Positions 26,055 to 36,035 of a stretch of DNA of 64,000 nt are shown piece by piece. The notes under the pieces were generated by a model, which ran no database searches, was not told where the DNA came from, and saw only the letters and a program-made list of their open reading frames with translations. Numbering within the stretch: the stretch's first letter is position 1; each line of letters starts with the position of its first letter. A program made the translations under genes and the position numbers. The stretch comes from Accumulibacter sp031732795. Lineage in GTDB: Bacteria > Pseudomonadota > Gammaproteobacteria > Burkholderiales > Rhodocyclaceae. The DNA is taken from the NCBI GenBank assembly GCA_031732795.1, contig JAVMKC010000075.1, positions 14,422-78,421 on the forward strand, written 5' to 3'.

Positions 26055-28166
26055 TCACCTGGTTTTGAAGGTGCTCAGGGCGTGTTCGACGGCCAGATCG
26101 AAGAGCGCTTGACGGGAAATGACCGTTGCTTGACCGGCTCGCAACTGTGCGTCGACCCAGGCCGGTGGACGCGCCAACGCCGAACGCCACTGACGGCTGT
26201 ACAACAGAACAACGCCGGAAAGCGGGCTTTGCCAACAGCAGAAACCCGTTGAGGACGGTTGATTCGCCAAATGAAAACGCAACCAATCTCCGATCTGCCA
26301 GTGTTCGCTGCTCAGTGTGGCCGGTAAGCGAGTCGCGCTGTTAATGCCGAGATAGTGTACGTGATGCCCTTCATTTTCAATCAGTTGTGCTTCACTGTTT
26401 TCCGTTTGCTTCGGGTTGGGGCTCATCGCGGTTCGTCGAGCAGCGATTGTAGGTGTCGATACTGGCGGTGGAGGAGCTGATACTGGTGCGTTTCCCGTTG
26501 GTGTCCGCAGGGCGGCGGTTTGCAGGTCAAACAAAATATTCATGAACGGCCGCCGTTCAATCGCGGTCACGGCGATGCTGTCCAGACCGGCATTGAGGCG
26601 TTTGATCAGCGATGATGCCAATCCGGCCAACCGTTTTCGTTCTTCGGCAGAGTATTTTGGCGTCGCGCTCCAAATCAGTTCTTCGGCTGTTGCCTGACAT
26701 TCTTGCCAACGATTGCCACCAGCTTTGGCAGCGGCGATCATTACCCGCCGCCAATAGCTGTCCAGGAAAGTGGCAATTTCCGGCGAAGTCGTTTTTGCCA
26801 GACAGTTGTCGAGCCACTGGTCGGTCAGCCTGTCGGCATAGATATTTTTTTCGTGTGCTTCAATGAGCGTTACTAGCGGTTGGGCTGCTTTGAGAATCTC
26901 TCGGTCGCGTTCGACGATCAACTGGTCGAGTTCGGCGAGCTGAATGTCCAACGATTGGTTCTGATCGGCAAGCGCTTGTTCAGCGCTGGCGCACACTTGC
27001 GCAATCCGTTGATAGACCGGGTGCTGGTGCCCGACCTCCCGCGGTAGCCCCAGCGCGGCGTTGCCGATGCGGTTGATCAAACCTCGCGCCGGGTGTTGTC
27101 CGTCGGTGAATAACGATGGATCGATGATGGCGCGTTTCAGAAGCGGGATCTGTAGTCCAGCGATGGTCGTCTTGATCGAATAAGGCAGTTCGGGCAGTTC
27201 AAAGATGCCTTTGAAAACGAGCGCCAACGTATCGATGGCGACGGCTTCCGGACCGCCGGGAGGCAGAGAAAGATCGTCGGCTTTGAGCGGGTTGAGAGTT
27301 TGTTCGCCTGCTATCCCGGTCGAGGCGGTTCCCGGGGTCTGACCGTTTTTTTGCAACGCCGTCAAATGATCGAGCAAACGATTGAGCGTTACCATTGCGT
27401 TGGCATCGAACAGCCGATTCCCTTCGATCTGAACCTCTAGCCCTCCGATACTTGGTGTGCTGGCTGCGCCGCGTGACTGTCCGGCCAGTGCCAGACGCAA
27501 AGCGGCCAGGGTATCAACGATCGCTGAGGTGGCTCCATGCGCTGTCGATTGATTGGATGGGCGACCGAAAATCTTGGTGTCGACTGCCGGCATGGCTCCG
27601 CGACTGGCCAGTAGTTGGTCGATCCGACGGTAGAGCGCTGGCAGATGCTCATTGAAAAGGTCTGCCAAATGATCAAGAAGCGCCAGGGTACGTTCGCTGC
27701 TGCCTTCGCTCTGTCGGGCGATGACCCATAGCCCGGCGCTGATTGTTTCCGGGCCGAGGGGATGGTTGTCAGCCGTCATCGTGGGTTTTTGCAGCAGCGT
27801 CATGTAGCGGGTTTGTGTTCGCCAAAGGTCGCGGCCGCCGACGTCGTGCAGTTGTTTGGCAATTTCGCCGATCCGGATGTCGAATTCCAGATCGCTGTCA
27901 GCCATCAAAGTCATTCTCGAAGATGTCAGGTCGGACGATTCGGCGAAGCCGTCTTCGATGTCACTTTTCACCAAGGCGTCGTGGCTGCGGCCGATGGCCT
28001 CGGAAAAAGCCACGAACCACTCTGGCGATCCGACCTCCGCTTGGCGAACGATCTCGCACAGTCCGTGCTGAAACATTTCCCGGCTGGCGTCCAGGATGGC
28101 TGACCGGTCCTGTGGTTCAAGGGAGGGCGATGGTGTGAAGCGGTTGGCGCTATGCACGCTATTCAT
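26055..28166 (-). CDS. DUF1631 family protein
   Basis: Large cytoplasmic protein of 703 residues matching the DUF1631 family found in beta- and gammaproteobacteria; function unknown. It is mostly helical, with a long helix rich in charged residues near QNQSLDIQLAELDQLIVERD. The C-terminal 100 residues (HYLGINSATRL to RSALARPP) resemble the PilZ-like domain often seen at the end of this family, with LGI and WLRFHL spacing, but I cannot confirm c-di-GMP contact residues. The ATG at 28166 is used; a start at 28238 is possible. Confidence 0.75.
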   Translation of the reverse strand: MNSVHSANRFTPSPSLEPQDRSAILDASREMFQHGLCEIVRQAEVGSPEWFVAFSEAIGRSHDALVKSDIEDGFAESSDLTSSRMTLMADSDLEFDIRIGEIAKQLHDVGGRDLWRTQTRYMTLLQKPTMTADNHPLGPETISAGLWVIARQSEGSSERTLALLDHLADLFNEHLPALYRRIDQLLASRGAMPAVDTKIFGRPSNQSTAHGATSAIVDTLAALRLALAGQSRGAASTPSIGGLEVQIEGNRLFDANAMVTLNRLLDHLTALQKNGQTPGTASTGIAGEQTLNPLKADDLSLPPGGPEAVAIDTLALVFKGIFELPELPYSIKTTIAGLQIPLLKRAIIDPSLFTDGQHPARGLINRIGNAALGLPREVGHQHPVYQRIAQVCASAEQALADQNQSLDIQLAELDQLIVERDREILKAAQPLVTLIEAHEKNIYADRLTDQWLDNCLAKTTSPEIATFLDSYWRRVMIAAAKAGGNRWQECQATAEELIWSATPKYSAEERKRLAGLASSLIKRLNAGLDSIAVTAIERRPFMNILFDLQTAALRTPTGNAPVSAPPPPVSTPTIAARRTAMSPNPKQTENSEAQLIENEGHHVHYLGINSATRLPATLSSEHWQIGDWLRFHLANQPSSTGFCCWQSPLSGVVLLYSRQWRSALARPPAWVDAQLRAGQATVISRQALFDLAVEHALSTFKTR

Positions 28167-28359
28167 TTTCTGTGGGCGGTCAATGACTCGATGAATGCCG
28201 GTGTCCACAAGCGCGGCGCTTGGTTTGGCCAAGGGCAACCGTTTGTCCTGAGTATAGTCAACCGTTCACACGATATTGCCGCACGTTCAATCTCCCCATC
28301 TGCTGGCGACAGTGGGCCGCGCGATCAATGGTCGCTCGAATGAGCCGTATCGGTGAGGC

Positions 28360-28815
28360 TTATCCGCCGTGCTTGTCGGCGTGCTTGTCTTCGCCGGCTT
28401 TGGTACCGCCGTCTTTGGGCTCGGTGGGTCTTTCGGCGGTTTCGGCGGGCGGGGCGACGGGCGTTTTTTTCTTCTTCGTTCCGGGCGGCTGCGGAGGGGG
28501 CAACTGGGGTTCGATGGTTGGCAACTTGTTCTCGCGCATATAGACGTCCATGTCGCGCCATCCTTCGTAGATTGCCGCTTTGGGTAGCCAGGAATAAATC
28601 GAGTAACAGTCTTCGATTGCTCGGCCGGATTGCCGGCAGGCGCCGCCAACGGCTTTCCCTTCGCCTTCAAGACGAGAGGCTTTGGCTGCTGCCGATTCGA
28701 GCCCCAGCTTTTGCTGAACGGCGTCACAAGCACTCAAGATCAGCGCAAACGATACGCTGACCAATAAGGTACGGTGGAAACCAAACACTGAATCGGACAC
28801 CACGAATCCCGTCAC
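28360..28815 (-). CDS. Small proline- and lysine-rich lipoprotein
   Basis: Predicted lipoprotein of 151 residues from a GTG at 28815. A hydrophobic stretch ends in lipobox LILSAC near residue 30. The mature part has two further cysteines (GGACRQSG and IEDCYSIYS), then a proline/lysine/alanine-rich disordered tail with PPPQPPGTKKKKTPVAPP. I do not recognise a family. It lies 193 bases upstream of the DUF1631 gene on the same strand and may share its transcript. Confidence 0.65.
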   Translation of the reverse strand: MTGFVVSDSVFGFHRTLLVSVSFALILSACDAVQQKLGLESAAAKASRLEGEGKAVGGACRQSGRAIEDCYSIYSWLPKAAIYEGWRDMDVYMRENKLPTIEPQLPPPQPPGTKKKKTPVAPPAETAERPTEPKDGGTKAGEDKHADKHGG

Positions 28816-29318
28816 GCAAAATCTACAATCTTCATTCTAACCAGTTCCTCCGGCAGGGTGCACCGATGCTGGACAAAACGGCAGACTGCGGGTGATTGTT
28901 GATCTTCCAATCCTGCAGCTTTATGGCGCTGTTTCCAAACGCCTGCGCGATAATCGCGTCGTCAAGGTGGCGCGGTGGTGAATGACGGCCAGACTGCAAA
29001 TGGCAGTTGAACGGTTCACGGCATGCACACATGAAGCCACATGCCATTCCGCCGTCGCCGAGCAAATTTTCAAAAAACCGACTGAATTAACGATTTGTTG
29101 TGATTCCTCAGCCGTGTCATGATCGTCGACCGCTCGGCTGTCGGCGTCGGAGTTGTGCTTTGCGCCAGGGGTGGCTGGGGGGTGTGTCACGGTTGCTGCA
29201 TCACGGCTATGCGAAGTTTTTTGGCGATGCGCCGAAACGCGGCACGCCCAAAGAGGTTCAGTTACACGGAGATGGGCAACGTAGCTTACTGACCAATTTT
29301 GGCAAGAGGAATATGCGC
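28816..29318. other. Intergenic region, no gene seen
   Basis: Divergent region between the lipoprotein gene and the chromate transporter gene. Open frames in it have no family likeness. It should hold the promoters of both genes, but no clear -35/-10 pair stands out. Confidence 0.5.
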
Positions 29319-30674
29319 ATGAATAATGTCGGTAGCAGGGTGGCCGAGACAACGGCTGCCCATTCCGCCGTTGGTTTTTGGCAAGCTTTTTCCTTCTGGT
29401 TCAAGTTGGGTTTCATCAGTTTTGGTGGTCCAGCCGGACAAATTTCCATCATGCATCAAGAATTGGTCGAAAATCGGCGCTGGATTTCCGAGCGACGATT
29501 TTTGCATGCGCTTAATTACTGCATGATCCTTCCTGGGCCGGAAGCACAGCAGTTGGCGACCTATCTCGGTTGGCTGATGCACCGGACCTGGGGAGGGATC
29601 GTTGCCGGGGCACTGTTCGTCTTGCCCTCTTTGCTGATCCTCATCGTTCTGTCCTGGGTGTATATCGCTTTCGGTGAATTGCCTCTGGTCGCGGGACTGT
29701 TTTATGGCATCAAACCGGCCGTGGCGGCCATCGTTGCGCAGGCGGCGCAACGTATCGGTTCGCGGGCGTTGAAGAACGCTTGGCTGTGGGGCATTGCGCT
29801 GCTGTCGTTCATCGCCATTTTTGCCATTGAGGTACCGTTTCCGGCAATCGTTGTCAGCGCAGCGCTGCTTGGCTACTTGGGCGGCCGGTTTGCCCCGGAC
29901 AAATTCATGATCGGAGGGGCTGCGCATCATGCCGTCTCGTCTTCAGCAAGCGCGTTGATTGACGATAATACGCCGACGCCTGAGCATGCCCGGTTCCGCT
30001 GGAGCCGGTTGTGGTTGGTGGTAGCCGCCGGTGTTGGAGCATGGTTGCTGCCGATGGGTCTGCTGGTCGCCAGCTACGGCTGGTCGCACATGCTGACACA
30101 AATGGGCTGGTTCTTCACCAAAGCGACCCTGCTGACCTTCGGCGGCGCTTACGCTGTGCTGCCGTACGTCTATCACGGCGCGGTTGGTGACCATGGCTGG
30201 CTGACGGCTTCGCAAATGATCGACGGTCTGGCCTTGGGAGAAACGACACCGGGACCATTGATGATGGTGGTGGCATTCGTCGGTTTTGTCGGGGCTTACA
30301 CCCAGGCCCTGTTTGGTCCGGAAATGCGCTTTTTTGCGGGTGCGGTCGCCGCCTGTCTGGTGACATGGTTCACTTTTCTGCCATCGTTTGTCTTCATTCT
30401 GGCCGGCGGCCCACTCGTGGAAAGTACGCACGGCGATCTCGCATTTACCGCGCCGTTGACCGCTATCACCGCTGCGGTGGTTGGCGTGATCTTGAATCTG
30501 GCGCTGTTTTTTGGTTACCACATCTTTTGGCCCCAGGGGATTATCGGTCGTTTTGATGCGCTGTCGGCGTCGATCGCCCTGCTTGCTGCCGTCGCCTTGT
30601 TCCGTTTCAAGTGGAACGTCATCCACGTCATTGCGGCGTGCGCACTTTTTGGTCTGATGTTGGCGGTCTTCTGA
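29319..30674 (+). CDS. chrA: Chromate transporter (CHR family), long form
   Basis: Inner-membrane CHR-family transporter that expels chromate. This is the two-domain type, 451 residues with about ten to twelve helices. Each half starts with its own family motif: FGGPAGQISIMHQELVE plus LPGPEAQQLATYLGW in the first half, and TFGGAYAVLPYVY plus LALGETTPGPLMMV in the second. The ATG at 29319 has an AGAGGA site 8 bases upstream; longer readings from 29100 would add residues without likeness. No chrB regulator is adjacent. Substrate is inferred from family. Confidence 0.9.
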   Translation: MNNVGSRVAETTAAHSAVGFWQAFSFWFKLGFISFGGPAGQISIMHQELVENRRWISERRFLHALNYCMILPGPEAQQLATYLGWLMHRTWGGIVAGALFVLPSLLILIVLSWVYIAFGELPLVAGLFYGIKPAVAAIVAQAAQRIGSRALKNAWLWGIALLSFIAIFAIEVPFPAIVVSAALLGYLGGRFAPDKFMIGGAAHHAVSSSASALIDDNTPTPEHARFRWSRLWLVVAAGVGAWLLPMGLLVASYGWSHMLTQMGWFFTKATLLTFGGAYAVLPYVYHGAVGDHGWLTASQMIDGLALGETTPGPLMMVVAFVGFVGAYTQALFGPEMRFFAGAVAACLVTWFTFLPSFVFILAGGPLVESTHGDLAFTAPLTAITAAVVGVILNLALFFGYHIFWPQGIIGRFDALSASIALLAAVALFRFKWNVIHVIAACALFGLMLAVF

Positions 30675-31021
30675 TCTGTCCGGATTCACTCGCAACGCAT
30701 ATTTTCTGAGGAAGCGCGGACCGCTCGCTGGCCGTGCCGGTGACCTGCTGCACTACACGAGTCATGCTGTCTTCGCCTGATCGATGGATGAACCTTGCCA
30801 TCTTGCCATGTGTCAGGAGTTGCAGTCGGTTGACCAATTGCTCAACGTTTCCATGCGCGATGAAGAACGAAAGCGCAAACCGACGGGTAACGACATTTTT
30901 CAGAATAATTTTTATAAACATCGGAATAAAAGATTTTTGAGAAAAAAGTCTCAAGCTGGCCGATTGTTGTCCGTAGGTGGGGTAACTAGTCCCTGACACT
31001 GAATTTAACGGAGAAAGCACG
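30675..31021. other. Intergenic region, AT-rich in its second half
   Basis: Between the chromate transporter and the GGDEF gene. Bases about 30890-30955 are strongly AT-rich, with a TTGAGA/TCTCAA inverted repeat at 30937-30954, and are a likely promoter region. An open frame on the minus strand spans it but shows no recognisable family. Confidence 0.45.
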
Positions 31022-31747
31022 ATGTTCAAACATGATCAATCGACTCAGTTCCGCGCTTCAAACCGGGCATCCTCTTCGATTCACGAACGGCATGCAGCGA
31101 TATTTTCTCTGGCGGAACGTCACCCGGAAACGATGATCGACGTGCGTCCTTTACCTTGTCGCCAACCTTTGGAGCGTCCGAAATCGGCGACGGTGTTTCT
31201 CGAACTGGCCAGTGCCCAGCAACGCATCAATGAACTTGAACAAGCGTTACATGAGGCGCGGGCCGCCGCATTGACCGACCCTTTGACAGGCGCGCTCAAT
31301 CGTCGGGGTTTCGATGAAGCCTGTCGCCGTGAATCGGCTCGTGCGCGACGCAAGGGGGTTCGGATTGCTTTGGCGATGATCGATCTCGATGATTTCAAGA
31401 AAATCAATGATGAATTCGGGCATGCCATTGGCGATGAGGCACTGATCCATCTGGTGCGTACGCTGCGCAATGCTTTACGGCCTACGGATATTCTTTGTCG
31501 ATTCGGCGGTGAAGAGTTTGTCGTCTTATTGCCGGAAACTCGGCGCTGTGATGCCGCTGCGGCGATTACACGCATTCAACGTCGTTTTTCGGCCAAAACT
31601 TTGCCGGGTACCGATATCCAGGTGACCTTCAGTGCCGGGGTCGTGGTGCAGGATTATGACGAGTCCTTGGACGACACGCTCGCGCGCGTCGACGCTGCGA
31701 CGTACTCAGCCAAGCGGAATGGAAAAAATTGCGTGGTTACCGGCTGA
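31022..31747 (+). CDS. Diguanylate cyclase (GGDEF domain)
   Basis: Soluble c-di-GMP synthase of 241 residues. A coiled-coil (ASAQQRINELEQALHEARAA) leads into a complete GGDEF domain: DPLTGALNRRGFDEA, MIDLDDFKKINDEFGH, active-site GGEEF, and the product-inhibition I-site RPTD five residues before it. The N-terminal 60 residues show no known sensor domain. A GGAG ribosome site precedes the ATG. Catalytic activity is likely from the intact motif. Confidence 0.92.
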   Translation: MFKHDQSTQFRASNRASSSIHERHAAIFSLAERHPETMIDVRPLPCRQPLERPKSATVFLELASAQQRINELEQALHEARAAALTDPLTGALNRRGFDEACRRESARARRKGVRIALAMIDLDDFKKINDEFGHAIGDEALIHLVRTLRNALRPTDILCRFGGEEFVVLLPETRRCDAAAAITRIQRRFSAKTLPGTDIQVTFSAGVVVQDYDESLDDTLARVDAATYSAKRNGKNCVVTG

Positions 31748-32401
31748 TGAACTTCTGCAGCCGGCGCGTTGGGGTTGCGCCAGCAGAAACAACGGCGTGT
31801 CAGACGAAGCTGTTCTGCGGAAGACGCAAGGACGAGCCGCGTGCTTCAACGTGTGAGCTCCCTCGAGTGAGGGCAGCCCATTACTGGAAATAACGCCTCC
31901 TCAACCTGCACTCAGCATCTGTAGTTCCTGGATTTCAAAGGTCTGTGGCTGAGATCGCAGCCTGCTCGCGCGCCATCCAACGGATCAGCGAGCATCGAGA
32001 AACTCTGCCAGGATAGGACGCGTATTGCGGACTCACCGAGAGTCTGAGCACTTGGTGCGACCTCGACAAGCGGGTGCGACGCAAGTTACGCTGCGCTCTT
32101 TGGAAACAATGGGGTCGAACGTTCTATCGGGAACGGTGCCAATGCGCGTATCGGTGTGCCAAGGGTGATACACCAACCGGTCCGCATGTGCGCCATGGTG
32201 GGTGCCGCAGATCCCCGTTCTGTCGATCATGCGCTCGTTGCGTTTCTTCGCGAGAGGGACTGTGCCGAGCCCGGCACCCCGGTAGAGATTTGCTTCACCG
32301 AGTTGCCGGATACGTGACCCTGTTCATTCGGTGGTATGGGAGTAGGAGTCCGCGAGACGTTCTCCGATCCCGATAACCCTTTTTGGAAAAGGAGTGGTGT
32401 C
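31748..32401. other. Intergenic region with intron RT relic
   Basis: 654 bases between the GGDEF gene and the hydratase gene. It holds the reverse transcriptase fragment described separately at 32017-32118. The rest has no convincing gene; a frame at about 32119-32325 could encode a short coding remnant but I recognise nothing in it. Confidence 0.5.
32017..32118 (+). pseudogene. Group II intron reverse transcriptase/maturase fragment
   Basis: The frame reads DAYCGLTESLSTW then CDLDKRVRRKLRCALWKQWG, which matches the C-terminal part of group II intron maturases (GIIM domain: aromatic-rich segment, then LDxWxRRRLRxxxWKQW). It is bounded by a stop upstream and loses likeness downstream, so only about 34 codons of the original roughly 420 remain. 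I do not see the intron RNA domains V and VI after it. Confidence 0.6.
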
Positions 32402-33247
32402 ATGGATCTCAAGGAGTGGCTCGGCCGTTGCGAAGAATCGATCGACACGTTGACCCCGACGCCATACGCGGCGATGTCGGCGACGCTCGATCGACCTGCC
32501 GACCGTCCGGCAAATGGGGTGCCGTTGCCGGCTCTGTGGCACTGGCTGTACTTTTTGCCGGTGCACCGCCAATCGGAAATCGGCGCCGACGGCCATGCCA
32601 AACGGGGTGGCTTTCTCCCGCCGGTACCGTTGCCGCGACGGATGTGGGCGGCCAGTCAGTTCGAGTTTCATCAGCCATTGCGTATCGGTGACACCGTCAG
32701 CCGGCTGTCGACGATCGATGACATCACCGAGAAAAACGGTCGGAGCGGGCGGCTGGTTTTCGTCAAGGTCCGGCATGATCTGCGTCGGGTTGGCGAGAGC
32801 GAACTGGCTGTGCGCGAATTTCACGAAATCGTCTATCGCGACCTCGGCGAACCGGAGATGGCCCCCCCGCCACCACGGCCGACGTACCCGGATCCGGTGT
32901 GGCGGACGCGCTGGTTGCCCGACGAGGTGCTGCTGTTCCGCTACTCGGCACTCACTTTCAATGGGCACCGCATCCATTACGATCGCCGTTATGTCACTGA
33001 AGTGGAAGGGTATCCCGGCCTGGTGGTCCATGGCCCCTTGCTGGCGACGCTGCTGGTCGATCTGCTCCGGCACCGCTGTCCGGATGCTGAATTGACCCGT
33101 TTCGAATTCCGCGCGCTACGCCCGACCTTCGACGGCCAACCCTTTTTCGTCAACGGTACGCCGCAGCCTGACGGCAAGCAGGTCCATCTGTGGGCCGAAG
33201 ACCATCAAGGTTGGCTGACGATGGACGCTACCGCCACCTTGAAGTGA
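32402..33247 (+). CDS. MaoC-like acyl-CoA hydratase (mesaconyl-C4-CoA hydratase/HTD2 type)
   Basis: Predicted double hot-dog hydratase of 281 residues. The N-terminal half matches the FAS1-like dehydratase domain (LPALWHWLYFLPVHRQSEIG, GFLPPVPLPRRMWAAS), and the C-terminal half carries the hydratase motif YSALTFNGHRIHYDRRYV with the catalytic Asn/His region followed by GLVVHGPLLATLL. This is the family of mesaconyl-C4-CoA and related hydratases; the substrate is an inference. The ATG at 32402 has a GGAG site. No CoA-ligase or lyase gene is adjacent, so the pathway is unknown. Confidence 0.8.
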   Translation: MDLKEWLGRCEESIDTLTPTPYAAMSATLDRPADRPANGVPLPALWHWLYFLPVHRQSEIGADGHAKRGGFLPPVPLPRRMWAASQFEFHQPLRIGDTVSRLSTIDDITEKNGRSGRLVFVKVRHDLRRVGESELAVREFHEIVYRDLGEPEMAPPPPRPTYPDPVWRTRWLPDEVLLFRYSALTFNGHRIHYDRRYVTEVEGYPGLVVHGPLLATLLVDLLRHRCPDAELTRFEFRALRPTFDGQPFFVNGTPQPDGKQVHLWAEDHQGWLTMDATATLK

Positions 33248-33497
33248 GAGGTAGTGAAGAAATGCTCACGGGCAGGCCGAGATGTCAGGCACGAGTGCGC
33301 GAACGACAAGACTTTCAGTGGATAGGTGAGGAGTGAGTAACGGTGCAGATTGGCCGTGCAGTAGATTTATTCGCGCCTTCTGAGTGCTTCTGTCCGCCTG
33401 GCAGTGCGCCGTTTCGTCGGGAAAGTGGAAATCCGGCCGATCCCGCGAGGTCGGCAGGGGCGTGCTAGAATCGCGCCCCGCTTTTTTCTCCGTCCCG

Positions 33498-35486
33498 ATG
33501 TCCGCTTCATTGAATCCGCAGCAACGCGCGGCGATCCGATACCTGGACGGGCCGCTGCTGGTGTTGGCCGGCGCCGGATCAGGCAAGACCCGCGTAATTA
33601 CCGAAAAAATCGTTTATCTGATCGATGACTGCGGCCTCGAACCGTGCCATATCGCGGCGATCACCTTCACCAATAAGGCGGCGCGCGAAATGCAGGAACG
33701 GGTCGGCAAATTGTTGGCCGGCAAACGAGCGAACGGGCTGACGATTTCCACTTTTCATGCGCTTGGGGTGCGCATTCTGCGCGAGGAAGCGTCCGCGCTG
33801 GGCTACAAGCCCTCTTTTTCGATTCTGGATGCTGCCGATTGTTCCGGCATTGTCGCCGAACTGGCCGGTAGTGCCGATAAGGGCGCCATCCGCCGCTTGC
33901 AGACGCAATTGTCGAACTGGAAAAACGCGCTGATTTCGCCTGATGAAGCCCGGCAACAGGCACAAACGGACGGTGAATCGTTGGCTGCCAACGTCTACGC
34001 CAGCTACGTGGCGACGTTGCGCGCGTACCAAGCGGTTGATTTCGACGATTTGATCGTTCTGCCGGTCGCGTTGTTCGACCAGCAACCGGAGCGGCGCGAG
34101 AAATGGCAGAACCGTTTGCGTTACCTGCTGATCGATGAATACCAGGATACCAACGCCTGCCAGTACGCCCTGTTGAAAGGCTTGGCCGGCCCGCGGGCGG
34201 CGTTCACTGCCGTCGGTGACGACGACCAGGCGATCTACGGTTGGCGTGGTGCCGACATCGACAACCTGCGCCGCCTGCCGGAAGAGTATCCCCAGTTGAA
34301 AGTGATTACCCTCGAGCAGAATTACCGATCGACGGGGCGGATCCTGCAGGTGGCCAACGCGCTGATCGCCAACAATGAAAAACTGTTCGAAAAACGGTTG
34401 TGGTCAGCGTTGGGACATGGCGAGCCGATCGCCGTTACCGCCAGCAAGAGCGGCGACTCGGAAGCGGCGGCCGTGGTGATGAAATTGCAGGCGCATCGTT
34501 TCGAACATCGTGGCGAATATCGTGATTACGCCATCCTCTACCGCGGAAATTTTCAAGCGCGGCCTTTTGAGCAGGCGTTGCGTGACCAGCGCATTCCCTA
34601 TGTGTTGTCTGGAGGGCAATCGTTTTTCGACAAAGCCGAAATCAAGGACGTGCTGGCTTATCTGCGATTGCTGGCCAATCCAGATGACGATCCGGCGTAC
34701 CTTCGGGCCATCACCACGCCGAAGCGTGGCGTCGGCAGCAGCACGCTGCAGACCCTGGGCACGTACGCCGGCCGCCGTCATCGTTCGTTGTTTGCCGCGG
34801 CGGTGGAGCAAGGTTTCGCCAGTCAGATTCCGCCGCGTCTGCTCGAACCGCTGGAACAGTTTTCTGGATTGGTCCGCCGGTTGCAGGCCAGTGCGGCGCA
34901 TCAGCCAGTGAAGACGGTACTTGCCGAGTTGCTGACCGCCATCGACTACGAGGACTGGCTGCACCAGCGCGAGGAACGACGCACGGCGCAGGCGAAATGG
35001 GCGAACCTCCAGGATTTCTGCGACTGGCTCGGCAAAAAGGGTGAGGACGAAGGCAAGTCGCTGCTCGAGCTGACGCAGAGCATCGCTTTGAGCAGCTCGC
35101 TTGACAAGAACGAGGCCGACATCGACGCGGTTCGCCTGTCGACGCTGCATGCGGCCAAGGGGCTGGAATTCAAACATGTTTTCCTGGTCGGTCTCGAAGA
35201 AGGAGTCCTGCCGCACCGCGAAGCCCAGGCCGACGGCCGTCTCGAGGAAGAGCGCCGCTTGATGTACGTCGGCATTACCCGCGCGCAACGCTCCTTGCAT
35301 CTGAGCTATGCTGAGCGTCGTCAGCAGGGCCGGGAATGGATTCCCTGTCAGCCCTCGCGATTCATCGCCGAGCTGGGCGGTGAAAATTTGCGCTTTTCCG
35401 GGGGGAAACACCAGACAGCCCCCGATAAGGCCACCGCCAGCCAGCGTTTGGCGACGCTCAAGGCGATGCTGGCGGAGAAGCGCTGA
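33498..35486 (+). CDS. rep: ATP-dependent DNA helicase Rep
   Basis: Superfamily 1A 3'-5' DNA helicase that helps replication forks pass proteins. It has 662 residues; E. coli Rep has 673. Motifs: NPQQRAAI (Q), LAGAGSGKTRVITEKI (I), TFTNKAAREM (Ia), DEYQDTN (II), VGDDDQAIYGWRGAD (III), QNYRSTGRIL (IV), STLHAAKGLEFKHVFLVGLE (V) and YVGITRAQRSL (VI). Rep rather than UvrD or PcrA is favoured by length and by VGDDDQ. The ATG at 33498 opens directly into the family N-terminus; an earlier start would be poorly supported. Confidence 0.94.
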   Translation: MSASLNPQQRAAIRYLDGPLLVLAGAGSGKTRVITEKIVYLIDDCGLEPCHIAAITFTNKAAREMQERVGKLLAGKRANGLTISTFHALGVRILREEASALGYKPSFSILDAADCSGIVAELAGSADKGAIRRLQTQLSNWKNALISPDEARQQAQTDGESLAANVYASYVATLRAYQAVDFDDLIVLPVALFDQQPERREKWQNRLRYLLIDEYQDTNACQYALLKGLAGPRAAFTAVGDDDQAIYGWRGADIDNLRRLPEEYPQLKVITLEQNYRSTGRILQVANALIANNEKLFEKRLWSALGHGEPIAVTASKSGDSEAAAVVMKLQAHRFEHRGEYRDYAILYRGNFQARPFEQALRDQRIPYVLSGGQSFFDKAEIKDVLAYLRLLANPDDDPAYLRAITTPKRGVGSSTLQTLGTYAGRRHRSLFAAAVEQGFASQIPPRLLEPLEQFSGLVRRLQASAAHQPVKTVLAELLTAIDYEDWLHQREERRTAQAKWANLQDFCDWLGKKGEDEGKSLLELTQSIALSSSLDKNEADIDAVRLSTLHAAKGLEFKHVFLVGLEEGVLPHREAQADGRLEEERRLMYVGITRAQRSLHLSYAERRQQGREWIPCQPSRFIAELGGENLRFSGGKHQTAPDKATASQRLATLKAMLAEKR

Positions 35487-35567
35487 AACATCGGCATCCT
35501 CCACCGGTCACGGGATGTTACAGCAGGTTACCAAGCAACTGACATCGATCAGTCGCGTCGCTCGTTA

Positions 35568-35596
35568 TTGCTGCAAGACCGCAAACAAAATAATTT
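35568..35596 (+). promoter_or_regulatory. Possible promoter of the Ala/Lys/His-rich protein
   Basis: TTGCTG, 17 bases and TAATTT, ending 48 bases before the ATG. It matches consensus only partly, and it lies in an inverted repeat formed by GACCGCA and TGCGGTC. Confidence 0.35.
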
Positions 35597-35644
35597 TCTT
35601 GCTGCGGTCGAGCGAAATCAGCCCATTTATTTCAGGAGACCACC

Positions 35645-36028
35645 ATGTTGAAGAATTTGCTTGCTATCGCCATCGCCGCCGCTTTCGGTACCGCCGCTTT
35701 CGCACAGGTGCCCGCCGCCGCGCCGGTCAAGGAAATGGCCAAAGAAGTGGGCAAAGCCGCGGTGAGTGCAGTCACCCCCGCTACTGCTCCGGTTGCTGCT
35801 CCGGTCGCCGCCGCCCCGGCAGCCAAACCGGAGACCAAAGCCGCTGACAGCACGGTACACGCCAAGCCGGCAGTGAAGAAGCATCACGTCAAGAAGCACG
35901 GCAAGTACAAGGCGAAAAGACACGGCGTCAAAAAGCACAGCGTCAAAAAAGCCGCTGCGCCGGTAGCCACAACCCCCGCTCCCGCCGTTGCCGCTACCCC
36001 GGCGGTTCCCGCGGTGTCGGGCAAGTAA
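35645..36028 (+). CDS. Exported Ala/Lys/His-rich low-complexity protein
   Basis: Predicted secreted protein of 127 residues. Signal peptide residues 1-20 end in AFA before QVPAAAP. The mature chain is an Ala/Pro/Val-rich stretch, a basic block (KKHHVKKHGKYKAKRHGVKK) and another Ala/Pro-rich stretch, so it is almost certainly disordered and cationic. Acid-shock and histone-like proteins have similar makeup, but I cannot assign it. The AGGAGA site upstream is strong and two hairpins follow the stop, so the gene is likely expressed well as a single unit. Confidence 0.75.
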   Translation: MLKNLLAIAIAAAFGTAAFAQVPAAAPVKEMAKEVGKAAVSAVTPATAPVAAPVAAAPAAKPETKAADSTVHAKPAVKKHHVKKHGKYKAKRHGVKKHSVKKAAAPVATTPAPAVAATPAVPAVSGK

Positions 36029-36035
36029 AGCGCTG

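Noticed and set aside
32119..32325. Short frame after the intron relic ending in a TGA, with PRSVDHALVAFLRE
   Set aside because: Looks protein-like but I recognise no family and it lacks a convincing start.
34404..35504. 366-codon frame on the minus strand inside rep
   Set aside because: Antisense to the conserved helicase motifs of rep.
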